From Mycolicibacterium aubagnense (GTDB lineage Bacteria; Actinomycetota; Actinomycetes; Mycobacteriales; Mycobacteriaceae): a stretch of 64,000 nt of DNA. The notes beneath the pieces were generated by a model. It saw only the letters and a list, made by a program, of their open reading frames with translations. It made no database searches and was not told the DNA's origin. The stretch is from assembly GCF_010730955.1 (NCBI RefSeq), contig NZ_AP022577.1, positions 4,960,001 through 5,024,000 of the forward strand, in the 5' to 3' direction. Positions 15,449 to 24,286 of this stretch are shown in pieces. The stretch's first letter is position 1. Each line of letters opens with the position of its first letter. A program made the translations under genes and the position numbers.

Positions 15449-15817
15449 ATGAACGACATCAGCATGAACGGCATCGTCACCGCGTACCTGAAGACGTGGA
15501 ACGCCACCGACCCCACCGAACGGAAGGCTCTCCTGGATGACCACTGGGCCGCCGATGCGACGTACACCGATCCGATGGCCGACGTCGGCGGTCACGACGC
15601 CATCGCCGGGGTGATCGGTGCGGTCCACGCCCAGTTCCCAGGCTTCGTCTTCTCGCTCGTCAGCGGTCCGGACAGCCACCACAACCAGGCCCGTTTTCAG
15701 TGGGGGCTGGGGCCGGCGGGGGAGCAGCCGCCGATCGTCGGTTTCGACGTGCTGGCGACCGACGACGACGGCCGGATCCGGACGGTGCACGGCTTCCTCG
15801 ATCAGGTGCCCGGCTGA
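15449..15817 (+). CDS. SnoaL-like (NTF2-fold) protein
   Basis: A 122-residue protein with the cone-shaped NTF2/SnoaL pattern: an N-terminal helix (VTAYLKTWNATDPTERKALLDDHWAADATYTDPM), then GHDAIAGVIGAVHAQFPGFVF and alternating strands ending RTVHGFLDQVP. Proteins of this type are polyketide-cyclase-like isomerases or hydrolases, or simply ligand-binding proteins; the substrate cannot be told from sequence. AGAGGTCAGC precedes ATG 15449. It lies just outside the island junction and faces the GNAT gene end to end with a two-base gap. Confidence 0.8.
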   Translation: MNDISMNGIVTAYLKTWNATDPTERKALLDDHWAADATYTDPMADVGGHDAIAGVIGAVHAQFPGFVFSLVSGPDSHHNQARFQWGLGPAGEQPPIVGFDVLATDDDGRIRTVHGFLDQVPG

Positions 15818-15819
15818 CG

Positions 15820-16398
15820 CTACGGTTCAGGGCGGCGGAACGTGGCCAGTTGAGCGGTCGCCAGCGCCTGTTCGGCACCGTACTGCTCGAACGTGCTCAC
15901 CACACTGAAGCCGAGACGCTTGGCCAGCCGCAGTGAGGCGCGGTTGGCGGTCTGGGTGACGATCACGACAGGTTGGTCGTCCAGTTCGCCGGCCGCGTAC
16001 CGCAGCAACAGTCGCGCAGCTTCGCACGCATAACCCCGGCCCCACGCGTGCGGCCGAAAGACGTAGCTCAGCTCCAGCTCGTAGCCACCGGGGTCCAGGT
16101 GGCCGGGAACATCGTTGCGACGCCGGTCGAGTGTCACCGTCCCCAACATTTCGTCGGAATCCCCGGCTGCCACGACGTAGCAGCCGGGGGCTTCCAATAG
16201 TGTTGCCGCCCCCACTGATTCGATCACGGCGCGAACATCATCGACGGGCCGCGGGCCACCGAGGTACCGCCGCAACCGTTCGTCGGTCTGTGTTTCGATC
16301 AGGCCCTCGGCGTCGTCGTCGCGCGCTTTGCGAAGGCGGACGCGCGGCCCGTCGAGACGGACGGCTCGCAACTCGGTCACGTCACCCACGCCCACCAC
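15820..16398 (-). CDS. GNAT family N-acetyltransferase (RimJ/RimL type)
   Basis: A 192-residue protein with the GNAT pattern. It has the N-terminal strand VRLRKARDDDAEGL, the central GYELELSYVFRPHAWGRGYACEAARLLLRYA with the acetyl-CoA loop RGYA, and the late NRASLRLAKRLGFSVVSTFEQYG segment. It would transfer an acetyl group from acetyl-CoA to an N-terminus or amine of unknown identity. The start could be GTG 16398 or the next GTG at 16395. It lies downstream of tRNA-His on the same strand but is separated by a terminator. Confidence 0.85.
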   Translation of the reverse strand: MVGVGDVTELRAVRLDGPRVRLRKARDDDAEGLIETQTDERLRRYLGGPRPVDDVRAVIESVGAATLLEAPGCYVVAAGDSDEMLGTVTLDRRRNDVPGHLDPGGYELELSYVFRPHAWGRGYACEAARLLLRYAAGELDDQPVVIVTQTANRASLRLAKRLGFSVVSTFEQYGAEQALATAQLATFRRPEP

Positions 16399-16423
16399 TG
16401 TGCCAGTGGGCTGGGCGTGGCCC

Positions 16424-16471
16424 GGAAAACAAACATCGCCCCACCCGCGGACATGCGGGTGAGGCGATGTT
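16424..16471 (-). terminator. Terminator of tRNA-His
   Basis: A 17-bp stem with one mismatch (16432-16448 with 16455-16471), 6-nt loop. On the minus strand it is followed by TGTTTGTTTT. It sits 10 bp past the end of the tRNA. Confidence 0.85.
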
Positions 16472-16480
16472 CTACCTCGG

Positions 16481-16554
16481 GGTGGCTGACGGGACTCGAA
16501 CCCGCGACACCCAGGATCACAACCTGGTGCTCTACCAGCTGAACTACAGCCACC
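16481..16554 (-). tRNA. tRNA-His (anticodon GTG)
   Basis: Cloverleaf with acceptor GTGGCTG/CAGCCAC, D arm TAGTTCAGCTGGTAGAGC, anticodon loop TTGTGAT with GTG, and T arm CGGGTTCGAGTCCCG. An extra encoded G at 16554 corresponds to the G-1 specific to tRNA-His. It lies immediately upstream of orn on the chromosome map and has its own terminator. Confidence 0.95.
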
Positions 16555-16610
16555 ATTGCTGCGAGCCTCGCGGCAGAAGCAGCGTCGTAGATAGTAGCCG
16601 CTTCGGCGCG

Positions 16611-17240
16611 CTAAGCCGAATCGGTTACCGCGTTGTCGTTGGTCGGCGGGCCCAGCTCACCGGCGACAGCCGCGATTTCGCTGGTAGACGGGCCGGGAGC
16701 GGCCACGAACGCGGTGCCGCGGTAGTACTTCAACTCGCGGATGGACTCGTGGATGTCGGCCAGCGCGCGGTGCGCGAGCCCCTTGTCCGGCTGTCCGAAA
16801 TAGATTCGCGGGTACCAGCGGCGGCACAGTTCCTTGATCGAGCTGACGTCGATCATCCGGTAATGCAGGAAGTCATCGAGGCGAGGCATGTCCCGGGCGA
16901 TGAAGCCGCGGTCGGTGGCAATCGAGTTACCGGCCAGGGGAGCGGTTTTGGCCTGTCCGATGTGGCTGCGGATGTAGTCCAGCACCATCTGCTCGGCGTC
17001 TTCGAGGCTGACGGTGGACGTACGCACCTCGTCGATCAGGCCCGAGCGGGTGTGCATCTTCATCACTACGTCGGCCATCCCGTCGAGTGCGGCATCGTCG
17101 GTGTGGATCACCACATCGACCCCGTCGCCGAGCACGTTCAGGTCGCTATCGGTGACCAATGCCGCGATCTCGATGAGTCTGTCGGACTTGAGATCCAGTC
17201 CCGTCATCTCGCAGTCGATCCATACCAGTTCGTCACGCAC
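16611..17240 (-). CDS. orn: Oligoribonuclease (DEDDh 3'-5' exoribonuclease)
   Basis: Degrades 2-5-nt RNA fragments to mononucleotides. A 209-residue protein from GTG 17240 ([16 protein letters not shown]). The DEDDh active site is visible: D and E in [11 protein letters not shown] in [10 protein letters not shown], and H and D in HRALADI. Length fits the family. A longer frame from 17291 would add 17 residues not seen in relatives. Divergent from the HerA-like ATPase gene with an 80-bp shared promoter region. The pairing orn/HerA-like gene is conserved in mycobacteria (Rv2511/Rv2510c from memory). Confidence 0.95.
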   Translation of the reverse strand: MRDELVWIDCEMTGLDLKSDRLIEIAALVTDSDLNVLGDGVDVVIHTDDAALDGMADVVMKMHTRSGLIDEVRTSTVSLEDAEQMVLDYIRSHIGQAKTAPLAGNSIATDRGFIARDMPRLDDFLHYRMIDVSSIKELCRRWYPRIYFGQPDKGLAHRALADIHESIRELKYYRGTAFVAAPGPSTSEIAAVAGELGPPTNDNAVTDSA

Positions 17241-17320
17241 GGTGTTCCAGACTATTCCCAGGCCGATCACGGGGTGTCCATACCCGGTCACCAGCGACCC
17301 GACGAAGTAGGGTCAGGCGC

Positions 17321-18904
17321 ATGACGACCGAATCGAGTGCATCCCCCGCGCAGCAGATCGCCGCTGGTTACGCCGTCAGCGGCCAGGCGCTGAACCTGGG
17401 CGCGGTCGTCGTCGACGGAGCTGTCGATGCCGGCGCTCAGGTCAAGATTCCGCTGGTCACCATCAACCGGCACGGCTTGATTGCCGGCGCGACCGGTACC
17501 GGTAAGACCAAGACGCTGCAGGTGATCGCCGAGCAGCTGTCGACGGCCGGGGTGCCCGTCGTGATGGCCGACGTCAAGGGCGACCTGTCGGGGCTCGCGC
17601 AGCCCGGCGCGGCGGGCGACAAGACCACTCAGCGCGCCACGGACACCGGCGACGACTGGGCGCCGACCGCGTTCCCCGTCGAGTTCCTGTCCCTGGGGAC
17701 CACCGGCGTGGGCGTTCCCGTGCGTGCGACCGTCACCAGCTTCGGGCCCATCTTGCTGTCGAAAGTGTTGGGGCTCAACCAGACGCAGGAGTCGACGCTC
17801 GGTCTGATCTTCCACTGGGCAGACCAGAAGGGCCTGCTCCTCGATGATCTGAAGGATCTGCGCGGCGTCATCCAGTTCTTGACCGGCGATGACGGCAAAG
17901 AGGAGCTCAAGGCACTCGGCGCGGTGTCGCCGGCCACCGCGGGCGTGATCTTGCGGGCGCTCATCAACCTGGAGGCCGAGGGCGGAGACACCTTCTTCGG
18001 GCTGCCCGAGCTCAGGCCCGAGGATCTGATGCGGCTGGACCCACAGGGCCGCGGCATCATCACCTTGCTGGAACTGGGCAGCCAGGCCGCGCGTCCGGTG
18101 TTGTTCTCGACGTTCCTCATGTGGGTGCTGGCGGACCTGTTCACGACGCTGCCCGAGATCGGTGACGCCGACAAGCCCAAGCTGGTCTTCTTCTTCGACG
18201 AGGCGCACCTGCTGTTCGCCGACGCATCGAAGGCGTTCCTCGACCAGGTCGAGCAGACCGTCAAACTGATCCGCTCCAAGGGCGTCGGCGTGTTCTTCTG
18301 CACGCAGCTGCCCACCGACATTCCGAACAACGTGCTCAGCCAACTGGGCGCACGGGTTCAGCATGCGATCCGGGCGTTCACCCCCGACGACCAGAGGGCC
18401 CTGACGAAGACGGTGCGGACGTACCCGAAGACGGCCGTCTACGACCTGGAGTCGGCACTGACATCTTTGGGCATCGGCGAGGCCGTCATCACGGTGCTGT
18501 CCGAGGTCGGTGCGCCGACTCCGGTGGCGTGGACCCGGCTGCGCGCCCCGCGTTCCCTCATGGGCACCATCGGCCCCGACGCCATCGCCGCCGCCGCCAA
18601 GGCCAGTCCGTTGCAAGCGACCTACGGGACGACAGTCGACCGCGACTCGGCTTACGAGCGGCTGTCTGCGCAGCCGGCGCCGGCCGGTGCGCCGCCTGCG
18701 GCCCCGGACGCAGCGCCCGCCCCCGCGCCGGCCGAAGAGCCTGACCTCACCGCATCGGGCCGCGTCGAGGTCGAAGCAGAAGGCCCCGGCATGGTTGCGG
18801 AAGTCCTGCAGAGCACCGCGTTCAAGAGCTTCCTGCGCTCCGCGGCGACCGTGGCCGGGCGTGAGATCACCCGCAGCCTGCTCGGCACGGCCCGCCGCAG
18901 GTAG
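17321..18904 (+). CDS. HerA-like ATPase, DUF853 family
   Basis: A 527-residue P-loop ATPase of the HerA/FtsK-like superfamily. Walker A is GATGTGKT at about residues 58-65. VVMADVKGDLSGL follows, and Walker B is KLVFFFDEAHLLF near residue 290. The sensor/arginine region includes FFCTQLPTDIPNNVLSQLGARVQHA. After about residue 440 comes a Pro/Ala-rich linker and a C-terminal helix. Members of this group are predicted DNA-translocating or nucleic-acid remodelling enzymes, but no reaction is established for this one. Homologue of Rv2510c from memory. Starts at ATG 17321. Confidence 0.9.
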   Translation: MTTESSASPAQQIAAGYAVSGQALNLGAVVVDGAVDAGAQVKIPLVTINRHGLIAGATGTGKTKTLQVIAEQLSTAGVPVVMADVKGDLSGLAQPGAAGDKTTQRATDTGDDWAPTAFPVEFLSLGTTGVGVPVRATVTSFGPILLSKVLGLNQTQESTLGLIFHWADQKGLLLDDLKDLRGVIQFLTGDDGKEELKALGAVSPATAGVILRALINLEAEGGDTFFGLPELRPEDLMRLDPQGRGIITLLELGSQAARPVLFSTFLMWVLADLFTTLPEIGDADKPKLVFFFDEAHLLFADASKAFLDQVEQTVKLIRSKGVGVFFCTQLPTDIPNNVLSQLGARVQHAIRAFTPDDQRALTKTVRTYPKTAVYDLESALTSLGIGEAVITVLSEVGAPTPVAWTRLRAPRSLMGTIGPDAIAAAAKASPLQATYGTTVDRDSAYERLSAQPAPAGAPPAAPDAAPAPAPAEEPDLTASGRVEVEAEGPGMVAEVLQSTAFKSFLRSAATVAGREITRSLLGTARRR

Positions 18905-18924
18905 GGCGGCGGGCGGGTCGGGCT

Positions 18925-19051
18925 CGAGCCTGACCACACGGCGGTTTCGGCCGGCCTTTTCCGCCCTGTCGTCAGGCTCGCGCGCGGAGTTGTCGCGAAT
19001 GCAACTGCAGGGCGAATTCTGGGCCGATTTTCCGCCACCCAGTTGCATTCG
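18925..19051. terminator. Two stem-loops between convergent genes
   Basis: First inverted repeat CGAGCCTGAC (18925-18934) with its complement at 18971-18980. Second CGAATGCAACTG (18996-19007) with its complement at 19040-19051. Both pairs are perfect. Lying between the ends of the convergent HerA-like and SDR genes, they may act as a two-way terminator despite long loops and no U tract. Confidence 0.45.
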
Positions 19052-19078
19052 GCGCGGCCTGCCGCCGGATGCCGGCCG

Positions 19079-19885
19079 CTACGACCCGCCGAGCTTCTTG
19101 TAGACGGCGCCGACGATCGGCGCGACGATCGAGCGCGGGGCATAGCCGCTCGCCGCCGACATGGCTTTGGACGTCAGACCGGGCACGACCCGCATCTTGT
19201 TGCGATCGAGGCCGTCAAGCGAAACCCGGGCGGTGTACTCGGTGTCGATCCACAGGAAATCGGGGATCAGCCGCTCGATCAGCGACTGCTCGGCCGGGTC
19301 GGGCAGCTCGGTGCGGACCGGTCCGGGCGCCAGCAGCGTGACGTTGATGCCGTGCGGCTTGAGCTCGCCGCGCAGCGATTCGCTGAAGGTGTTGGCGAAC
19401 GCCTTGGAGGCGGCGTAGGTCGCGTTGTTCGGGATGGGCGAGTTGCCCGCGGCCGAACCGGAGATCAGAATGCCGCCGCCGTGCCGCGCGATCATGCCGG
19501 GCAGGACGGCCAGCACCAAGTCGTGCACGCCCTGAACGTTGAGTTGTACCTGCGCCTTCTCGCCCTCGGCGGGCAGGTCGGCGACGGCGCCGAACGTCGC
19601 GGTGCCGGCGTTGGCGCACAGGATCGAGATGTTGCGCTGCGCCAGTTCCTCGCAGAGCTTGTCGCGGTCGGCGGGGTCGGTCAGGTCGCAGGCCCGGACC
19701 TCGACAGTGACGCCGTACTTGTCGGTGATGCGCCCCGCGACCTCGGCCAGCACGTCGCCGCGGCGGGCCGTGATGATCAGGTGATGGCCGCGGGCGGCGA
19801 GTTCGGTGGCCAGCGCTTCGCCGATGTTCTGCGAGGCGCCGGTGACGACGGCGCGGGCGTCGGGGCTGGGAGCGGGTACAGGCAT
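19079..19885 (-). CDS. cmrA: Short-chain dehydrogenase, mycolate (3-oxo-mycolate) reductase homologue
   Basis: A 268-residue SDR. Rossmann motif VVTGASQNIGEAL, NAG motif LCANAG, catalytic Ser in ISGSAAG and YxxxK in TYAASKAFA, then LAPGPVRTEL. In mycobacteria the conserved gene at this place (Rv2509) reduces the 3-oxo intermediate to give mature mycolic acid; the assignment rests on similarity and gene order. ATG 19885 is preferred to the upstream TTG 19906. Divergent from the MFS transporter gene with only 33 bp between starts, so the promoters overlap. Confidence 0.8.
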   Translation of the reverse strand: MPVPAPSPDARAVVTGASQNIGEALATELAARGHHLIITARRGDVLAEVAGRITDKYGVTVEVRACDLTDPADRDKLCEELAQRNISILCANAGTATFGAVADLPAEGEKAQVQLNVQGVHDLVLAVLPGMIARHGGGILISGSAAGNSPIPNNATYAASKAFANTFSESLRGELKPHGINVTLLAPGPVRTELPDPAEQSLIERLIPDFLWIDTEYTARVSLDGLDRNKMRVVPGLTSKAMSAASGYAPRSIVAPIVGAVYKKLGGS

Positions 19886-19918
19886 GGGTGCAATCGTAGG
19901 GACCAATACAGTGGGTGC

Positions 19919-21253
19919 ATGAGCGAGGCTTGCCGAGCGAATCGACGGGCCCCGAGCAACCCCGTTGCGGGCGTCCCGCCCGTCCGCCGGGGTCGCGTAA
20001 CTGCTTGGGCGCTGTGGGATACCGGTGCCACGGGCGTGAACGCGATCGTGACGACATTCGGTTTCAACATCTACCTGATCTCTGAGGTCGGCAAAGGGCT
20101 ACCCGGCTCGACGACACCTGAGAGCTGGCTCGGGCGTGCCGTGCTGGTGGCCGGCATCGCGGTGGCGCTGTTGGCCCCGGTGACCGGCGTGATGGTCGAC
20201 GCCGCGTACCGGCGGCGCCGTGCCCTCGCAGCGCTGACGGGCGCGGTGGTGGTGCTGACGGCATCGATGACGTTCATCAAGCCGGACTACCACTACCTGT
20301 GGATCGGCCTGGCGCTGTTGGCCGCCACTGCGGCATGCATGGATCTGGCCACCGTCCCGTACAACGCGATGCTCCGTCAGTTGTCGACGCCCATGACCTC
20401 CGGCCGCATCTCTGGATTCGGCTTGGCCGCAGGGTTTTTCGGCAGCGTCGTACTGCTGTTGCTGGTCTTTGTAGGGTTCAAGGCCGGCAGCGGCGACACT
20501 CTCGGCCTGCTGGGCATCCCGAACTCGGACGGCAAACCGGACCGGTACGCCGTCCTGGTGGCGGCGGCGTGGTTCACCCTCTTCGCGCTGCCGTTGCTGC
20601 TGACGGTGAAGTCGCCGCCGCACGACGGCAGTCCGGCCGTGGGGTTCCTCGGTGCCTATCGCAGGTTGTGGACCGAGGTGGTCGGGGAGTGGCGACGCGA
20701 CCGCAACGTCGTCTACTACTTGCTCTCCAGCGCCATCTTCCGCGACGGCCTGACGGGCATCTCGATCTTCGGCCCCGTGGTGGGGGTCAGCGTCTACGGC
20801 CTGGCGCCGACGAGCGTGCCGCTGTTCGGCGCCGGCGCGTTCACCATCGCGGCGCTCGGTGCGGCGTTCGGCGGATTGCTCGACGACCGGATCGGTTCCA
20901 AGCGCGTGATCGTGGGCTCGCTGACCGCGATGGTGGTCGTGGGCGTCACGCTGATGTGCCTGTCCGGTCCGTTGGCGTTCTGGATGTGCGGTCTGACGCT
21001 GTGCCTGTTCGTCGGCCCCACCCAGTCGGCGTCGCGGAACCTCATGCTCCGCATCACGGCGGACGGCAAGGAGGGTGTGGCTTTCGGGCTGTACACCACC
21101 ACGGGCCGAGCAGCGCACGTCCTGTCGCCGTGGTTGTTCTCGATGTTCATCGACATCTTCGCCACGACCCGCGCAGGCCTCGGTGGCCTGTGCACCGTCC
21201 TGGGGATCGGGCTGGTGGGGATGCTGCTGGTGAAGGTGCCGGCCCGGCGCTAG
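19919..21253 (+). CDS. MFS transporter, UMF1-like
   Basis: A 444-residue integral membrane protein with about 12 hydrophobic helices. The N-terminal signature WALWDTGATGVNAIVTTFGFNIYL resembles the UMF1/ATG22-type branch of the major facilitator superfamily. A later LLDDRIGSKRVIVGS loop is the typical MFS motif between helices. Substrate unknown. ATG 19919 is used; the reading frame is open further upstream only because it crosses the opposite SDR gene. Its stop overlaps the stop of the MmpS-like gene by four bases. Equivalent to Rv2508c by position. Confidence 0.8.
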   Translation: MSEACRANRRAPSNPVAGVPPVRRGRVTAWALWDTGATGVNAIVTTFGFNIYLISEVGKGLPGSTTPESWLGRAVLVAGIAVALLAPVTGVMVDAAYRRRRALAALTGAVVVLTASMTFIKPDYHYLWIGLALLAATAACMDLATVPYNAMLRQLSTPMTSGRISGFGLAAGFFGSVVLLLLVFVGFKAGSGDTLGLLGIPNSDGKPDRYAVLVAAAWFTLFALPLLLTVKSPPHDGSPAVGFLGAYRRLWTEVVGEWRRDRNVVYYLLSSAIFRDGLTGISIFGPVVGVSVYGLAPTSVPLFGAGAFTIAALGAAFGGLLDDRIGSKRVIVGSLTAMVVVGVTLMCLSGPLAFWMCGLTLCLFVGPTQSASRNLMLRITADGKEGVAFGLYTTTGRAAHVLSPWLFSMFIDIFATTRAGLGGLCTVLGIGLVGMLLVKVPARR

Positions 21254-21918
21254 TTCCCGTGCCCGCGGCCGCGCTTGCCCGACTGCCGGCACACCGTCAG
21301 ACCGGCGCCTTCCCGCTGCTGAATCTGGGTGCCGTCGACCGAGATGGTGCAGGCGATGCCGCGTCCGGCGTTGACGATGCTGACGCTGGCCGAGCGCGCC
21401 GCCGGCCGGCCCAGCTGGACCTCCTTGGTCCACGGCAGTGGCACGTTGAACTCCGTCTGCAGCACTCCGCCGGTGTCGACGTAGGTGATGCTCACGGCAC
21501 GGCCGGTGCCGATCACGGAGTACAGGACTGCTTCGGTGTCACCGCTTTCGGGATCCGAGGGCGCCGCCGCGGCCGGGGGACTGACGGCTTCGCTGGGCTC
21601 GCTGCTTTCGGGCGTCATGGTGGTCGTCGCAGTCGTCGACGATGACATCGGATCCTGCGTCGGCGTCGGCAGCGGCGGCGGGGCAACAAGGGTCTGTTGC
21701 TCGGAACTGTTGACGATGACCAGTGCGATCGCCATGCAGAGCGCCAGGATCAGCACCGCTGCAGCCAGCGGGAACAGCCACTTGAGGCGGTGGACCTTCG
21801 GCGGTGCGGCGACACCGTAGGGATCGGTGAAGGCGTCGGTCTGGTAGCCGGCCGTCGGCATGGCCGGGAGTTTTCTGGTGGCGTCCAGCCCGTCGTCGCG
21901 CGATCCGGTCATGCCCAC
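21250..21918 (-). CDS. MmpS-like membrane-anchored protein
   Basis: A 222-residue protein. It has a cytoplasmic N-terminus, one transmembrane helix (WLFPLAAAVLILALCMAIALVIV, about residues 47-69), a Pro/Ser/Thr-rich linker, then a C-terminal MmpS-like beta domain (VLYSVIGTGRAVSITYVD, EFNVPLPWTKEV, GRGIACTISVDG). Such domains sit outside the membrane and partner RND lipid exporters, but no MmpL gene is adjacent. Start either ATG 21918 or ATG 21912. Equivalent to Rv2507 by position. Confidence 0.75.
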   Translation of the reverse strand: MGMTGSRDDGLDATRKLPAMPTAGYQTDAFTDPYGVAAPPKVHRLKWLFPLAAAVLILALCMAIALVIVNSSEQQTLVAPPPLPTPTQDPMSSSTTATTTMTPESSEPSEAVSPPAAAAPSDPESGDTEAVLYSVIGTGRAVSITYVDTGGVLQTEFNVPLPWTKEVQLGRPAARSASVSIVNAGRGIACTISVDGTQIQQREGAGLTVCRQSGKRGRGHGN

Positions 21919-21979
21919 CTCATGTTTGCAGGGTACCTGCGGCGCGCGGCGGGCCGCGGGGACGTTGCTGCGGGCCGGG

Positions 21980-22627
21980 TCAGCGGTGCGGGGCCAGTGC
22001 CGCGACCGTCATGGCGCGCAGCACCGCGCGCGAGGATTCCTCCTGCTTGCGGGCACCGCCCGCGCTCACACTGTGTGGGGTCGAGTTCAGGAGCCCGAAT
22101 GCGGCGTGCGCCATGGTGCGGGCGTCGGCTTCGCTGCGTGACGGGTCGAGCCGGCGCAGTACGTCGACCCAGATCTCGACGTACTGGCGCTGCGACCGAC
22201 GCACCTGCCGCTTGGCGGCGTCGGGGAGGTTGTTCAGGTCCCGGTCCTGAATCCGGATGAGGTCGGATTCATTGAGCGCGAAGTCGAGGTGGAACTCGAT
22301 GAGCCCGTCGAGCGCATCGGCCGGGTCGTCGGTGCCGGCGACGACGGCGCGGCCGCCGTCATGCAGCCGCGCGCTGATGCTGACCAGCAACTCGACCAGG
22401 AGCGCTTCCTTGTTGGGGAAGTGCCGGTAGATCGCGGGTCCGCTGATACCGGCGGCGGACCCGATGTCCTCGAGGCGGACCGCCAGATAGCCCCGTTCGG
22501 CGATGAGCCGCTCGGCGGCGGCGACCAGTTGGCTGCGGCGGTCGGATTTGGCTCGGCTGCGCGGTGTTTCGGCGTCGGCAGGTACGAGATGCGTGGCCGC
22601 GGTGGCGCCTGACTCTGATGCCGCCAT
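21980..22627 (-). CDS. bkaR: TetR regulator of branched-chain amino acid catabolism (BkaR homologue)
   Basis: A 215-residue TetR-family repressor. The DNA-binding helices are in the N-terminal part (LVAAAERLIAERGYLAVRLEDIGSAAGISGPAIYRHFPNKEALL). The C-terminal half is the ligand-binding and dimer domain. ATG 22627 has GGAGG six bases upstream; the TTG at 22639 does not. It is divergent from accD1, with two GTTA-N8-TAAC palindromes between them. In M. tuberculosis the gene in this position (Rv2506) represses the leucine/isoleucine degradation genes; the same role is inferred here. Confidence 0.85.
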   Translation of the reverse strand: MAASESGATAATHLVPADAETPRSRAKSDRRSQLVAAAERLIAERGYLAVRLEDIGSAAGISGPAIYRHFPNKEALLVELLVSISARLHDGGRAVVAGTDDPADALDGLIEFHLDFALNESDLIRIQDRDLNNLPDAAKRQVRRSQRQYVEIWVDVLRRLDPSRSEADARTMAHAAFGLLNSTPHSVSAGGARKQEESSRAVLRAMTVAALAPHR

Positions 22628-22657
22628 CGACACCTCCAACCCGGTCTGGACAACTCA

Positions 22658-22699
22658 GTTAATGAAGACTAACATCGCGTTCGGTTATTCGCCATTAAC
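22658..22699. promoter_or_regulatory. Pair of operator-like palindromes in the bkaR-accD1 promoter
   Basis: GTTAATGAAGACTAAC at 22658-22673 and GTTATTCGCCATTAAC at 22684-22699 share the pattern GTTA-N8-TAAC. Their starts are 26 bp apart. They occupy the whole divergent promoter between the TetR gene and accD1, so they are the best candidates for the regulator's binding sites. Confidence 0.7.
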
Positions 22700-22719
22700 T
22701 CAAGTGAAATGGAGCGACG

Positions 22720-24282
22720 ATGTCGCCGAGCGTTTCCCAACGGGTATCGCATCGCGAGCAGCACCTGGCGCTGGTGGCTGATCTGAAGGACCGGCTGGCC
22801 ACCGCCGCGCTCGGGGGATCGGAGCGTTCACGCGAGCGCCATGTCGGTCGCGGCAAGCTCCTGCCGCGCGACCGGGTCAACGGACTCCTCGACCCCGGCA
22901 GTCCGTTCCTGGAGATCGCGCCGCTGGCCGCGGGCGGTATGTACGACGACGAATGCCCGGGCGCCGGGATGATCGCCGGCATCGGCCGGGTCTCGGGCCG
23001 CGAATGCATGATCGTGGCCAATGACGCGACGGTGAAAGGCGGCACGTACTACCCGATCACGGTCAAGAAGCACCTGCGGGCGCAGGAGATCGCCAGCCAG
23101 AACCAGCTGCCGTGCGTGTACCTGGTGGACTCCGGCGGCGCGTTCCTGCCGCGCCAGGACGAGGTGTTCCCGGACCGCGAGCACTTCGGCCGCATCTTCT
23201 TCAACCAGGCCAACATGTCGGCGCGGGGCATCCCGCAGATCGCCGCGGTGCTCGGCTCCTGCACCGCCGGCGGCGCCTACGTTCCCGCGATGAGCGACGA
23301 GGCCGTCATCGTCCGCAACCAGGGCACCATCTTCCTGGGCGGCCCGCCACTGGTGAAAGCCGCTACCGGAGAGGTGGTTTCGGCCGAGGACCTCGGCGGT
23401 GGGGACCTGCACTCCAAGACTTCCGGTGTCACCGACCACCTGGCCCAGGACGACCGCGACGCACTGCGCATCGTCCGCCGCATCGCCGCGACGTTCGGGC
23501 CGCGTTCGGAGACGCCATGGGATGTCGCCCCGACGGTGGACGCGGTGTGCGACCAGACCGAGCTCTACGATGTCGTGCCGATCGACTCCAAGGTGCCGTA
23601 TGACGTGCACGAGGTGATCACCCGCATCGTCGATGGTGGCGAATTCACCGAATTCAAAGCGGAATACGGCACCACGCTGGTCACCGGCTTCGCCCGCATC
23701 CACGGCCACCCGGTGGGCATCGTCGCCAACAACGGCGTGCTGTTCGGCGAATCCGCCCAGAAGGGCGCACATTTCATCGAACTGTGCGACAAGCGGTCGG
23801 TGCCACTGTTGTTCCTGCAGAACATCTCCGGTTTCATGGTCGGCCGCGACTACGAGGCGGGCGGCATCGCGAAGCACGGCGCCAAGATGGTCACCGCCGT
23901 GGCCTGTGCCCGGGTGCCGAAGCTGACCGTCGTCATCGGCGGCTCGTACGGCGCCGGCAACTACTCGATGTGCGGGCGCGCGTATTCCCCACGGTTCCTG
24001 TGGATGTGGCCCAACGCCCGCATCTCGGTGATGGGCGGCGAGCAGGCCGCCTCGGTGCTGGCCACCGTGCGCGGTGAGCTGACGCCCGAGGAGGAAGAGG
24101 CGATCAAGGCCCCGATCCGCCAGCAGTACGAAGATCAGGGCAACCCGTACTACTCGACGGCCCGGCTTTGGGACGACGGCGTCATCGACCCGGCGGACAC
24201 CAGAACTGTGGTGGGACTGGCCCTTTCGGTTGTTGCACAGGCTCCGCTGGAGCCGGTGTCCTACGGCGTATTCAGGATGTGA
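22720..24282 (+). CDS. accD1: Acyl-CoA carboxylase beta subunit (methylcrotonyl-CoA type)
   Basis: A 520-residue carboxyltransferase with AccD/MccB character: HYxxRKH-like [20 protein letters not shown], the oxyanion glycine motifs [15 protein letters not shown] and [16 protein letters not shown]. It transfers CO2 from carboxybiotin (on AccA1) to 3-methylcrotonyl-CoA in leucine breakdown. GGAG precedes ATG 22720. First gene of an operon with accA1, fadE19, the MaoC-like gene and citE. In M. tuberculosis the AccA1-AccD1 pair is known as methylcrotonyl-CoA carboxylase. Confidence 0.93.
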   Translation: MSPSVSQRVSHREQHLALVADLKDRLATAALGGSERSRERHVGRGKLLPRDRVNGLLDPGSPFLEIAPLAAGGMYDDECPGAGMIAGIGRVSGRECMIVANDATVKGGTYYPITVKKHLRAQEIASQNQLPCVYLVDSGGAFLPRQDEVFPDREHFGRIFFNQANMSARGIPQIAAVLGSCTAGGAYVPAMSDEAVIVRNQGTIFLGGPPLVKAATGEVVSAEDLGGGDLHSKTSGVTDHLAQDDRDALRIVRRIAATFGPRSETPWDVAPTVDAVCDQTELYDVVPIDSKVPYDVHEVITRIVDGGEFTEFKAEYGTTLVTGFARIHGHPVGIVANNGVLFGESAQKGAHFIELCDKRSVPLLFLQNISGFMVGRDYEAGGIAKHGAKMVTAVACARVPKLTVVIGGSYGAGNYSMCGRAYSPRFLWMWPNARISVMGGEQAASVLATVRGELTPEEEEAIKAPIRQQYEDQGNPYYSTARLWDDGVIDPADTRTVVGLALSVVAQAPLEPVSYGVFRM

Positions 24283-24286
24283 CGTG

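Noticed and set aside
16131..17324. Plus-strand ORF of 397 codons running through tRNA-His and orn
   Set aside because: It reads through a tRNA and the opposite strand of orn. Its DGTRTRDTQDHN stretch is the antisense of the tRNA.
17288..19048. Long minus-strand ORF (586 codons) opposite the HerA-like gene
   Set aside because: It is the mirror of a clear P-loop ATPase gene, and its product is a low-complexity Arg/Gln/Gly-rich sequence without any motif.
19043..19918. N-terminal extension of the MFS transporter upstream of 19919
   Set aside because: The extension is antisense to the SDR gene; the transporter homology starts after ATG 19919.
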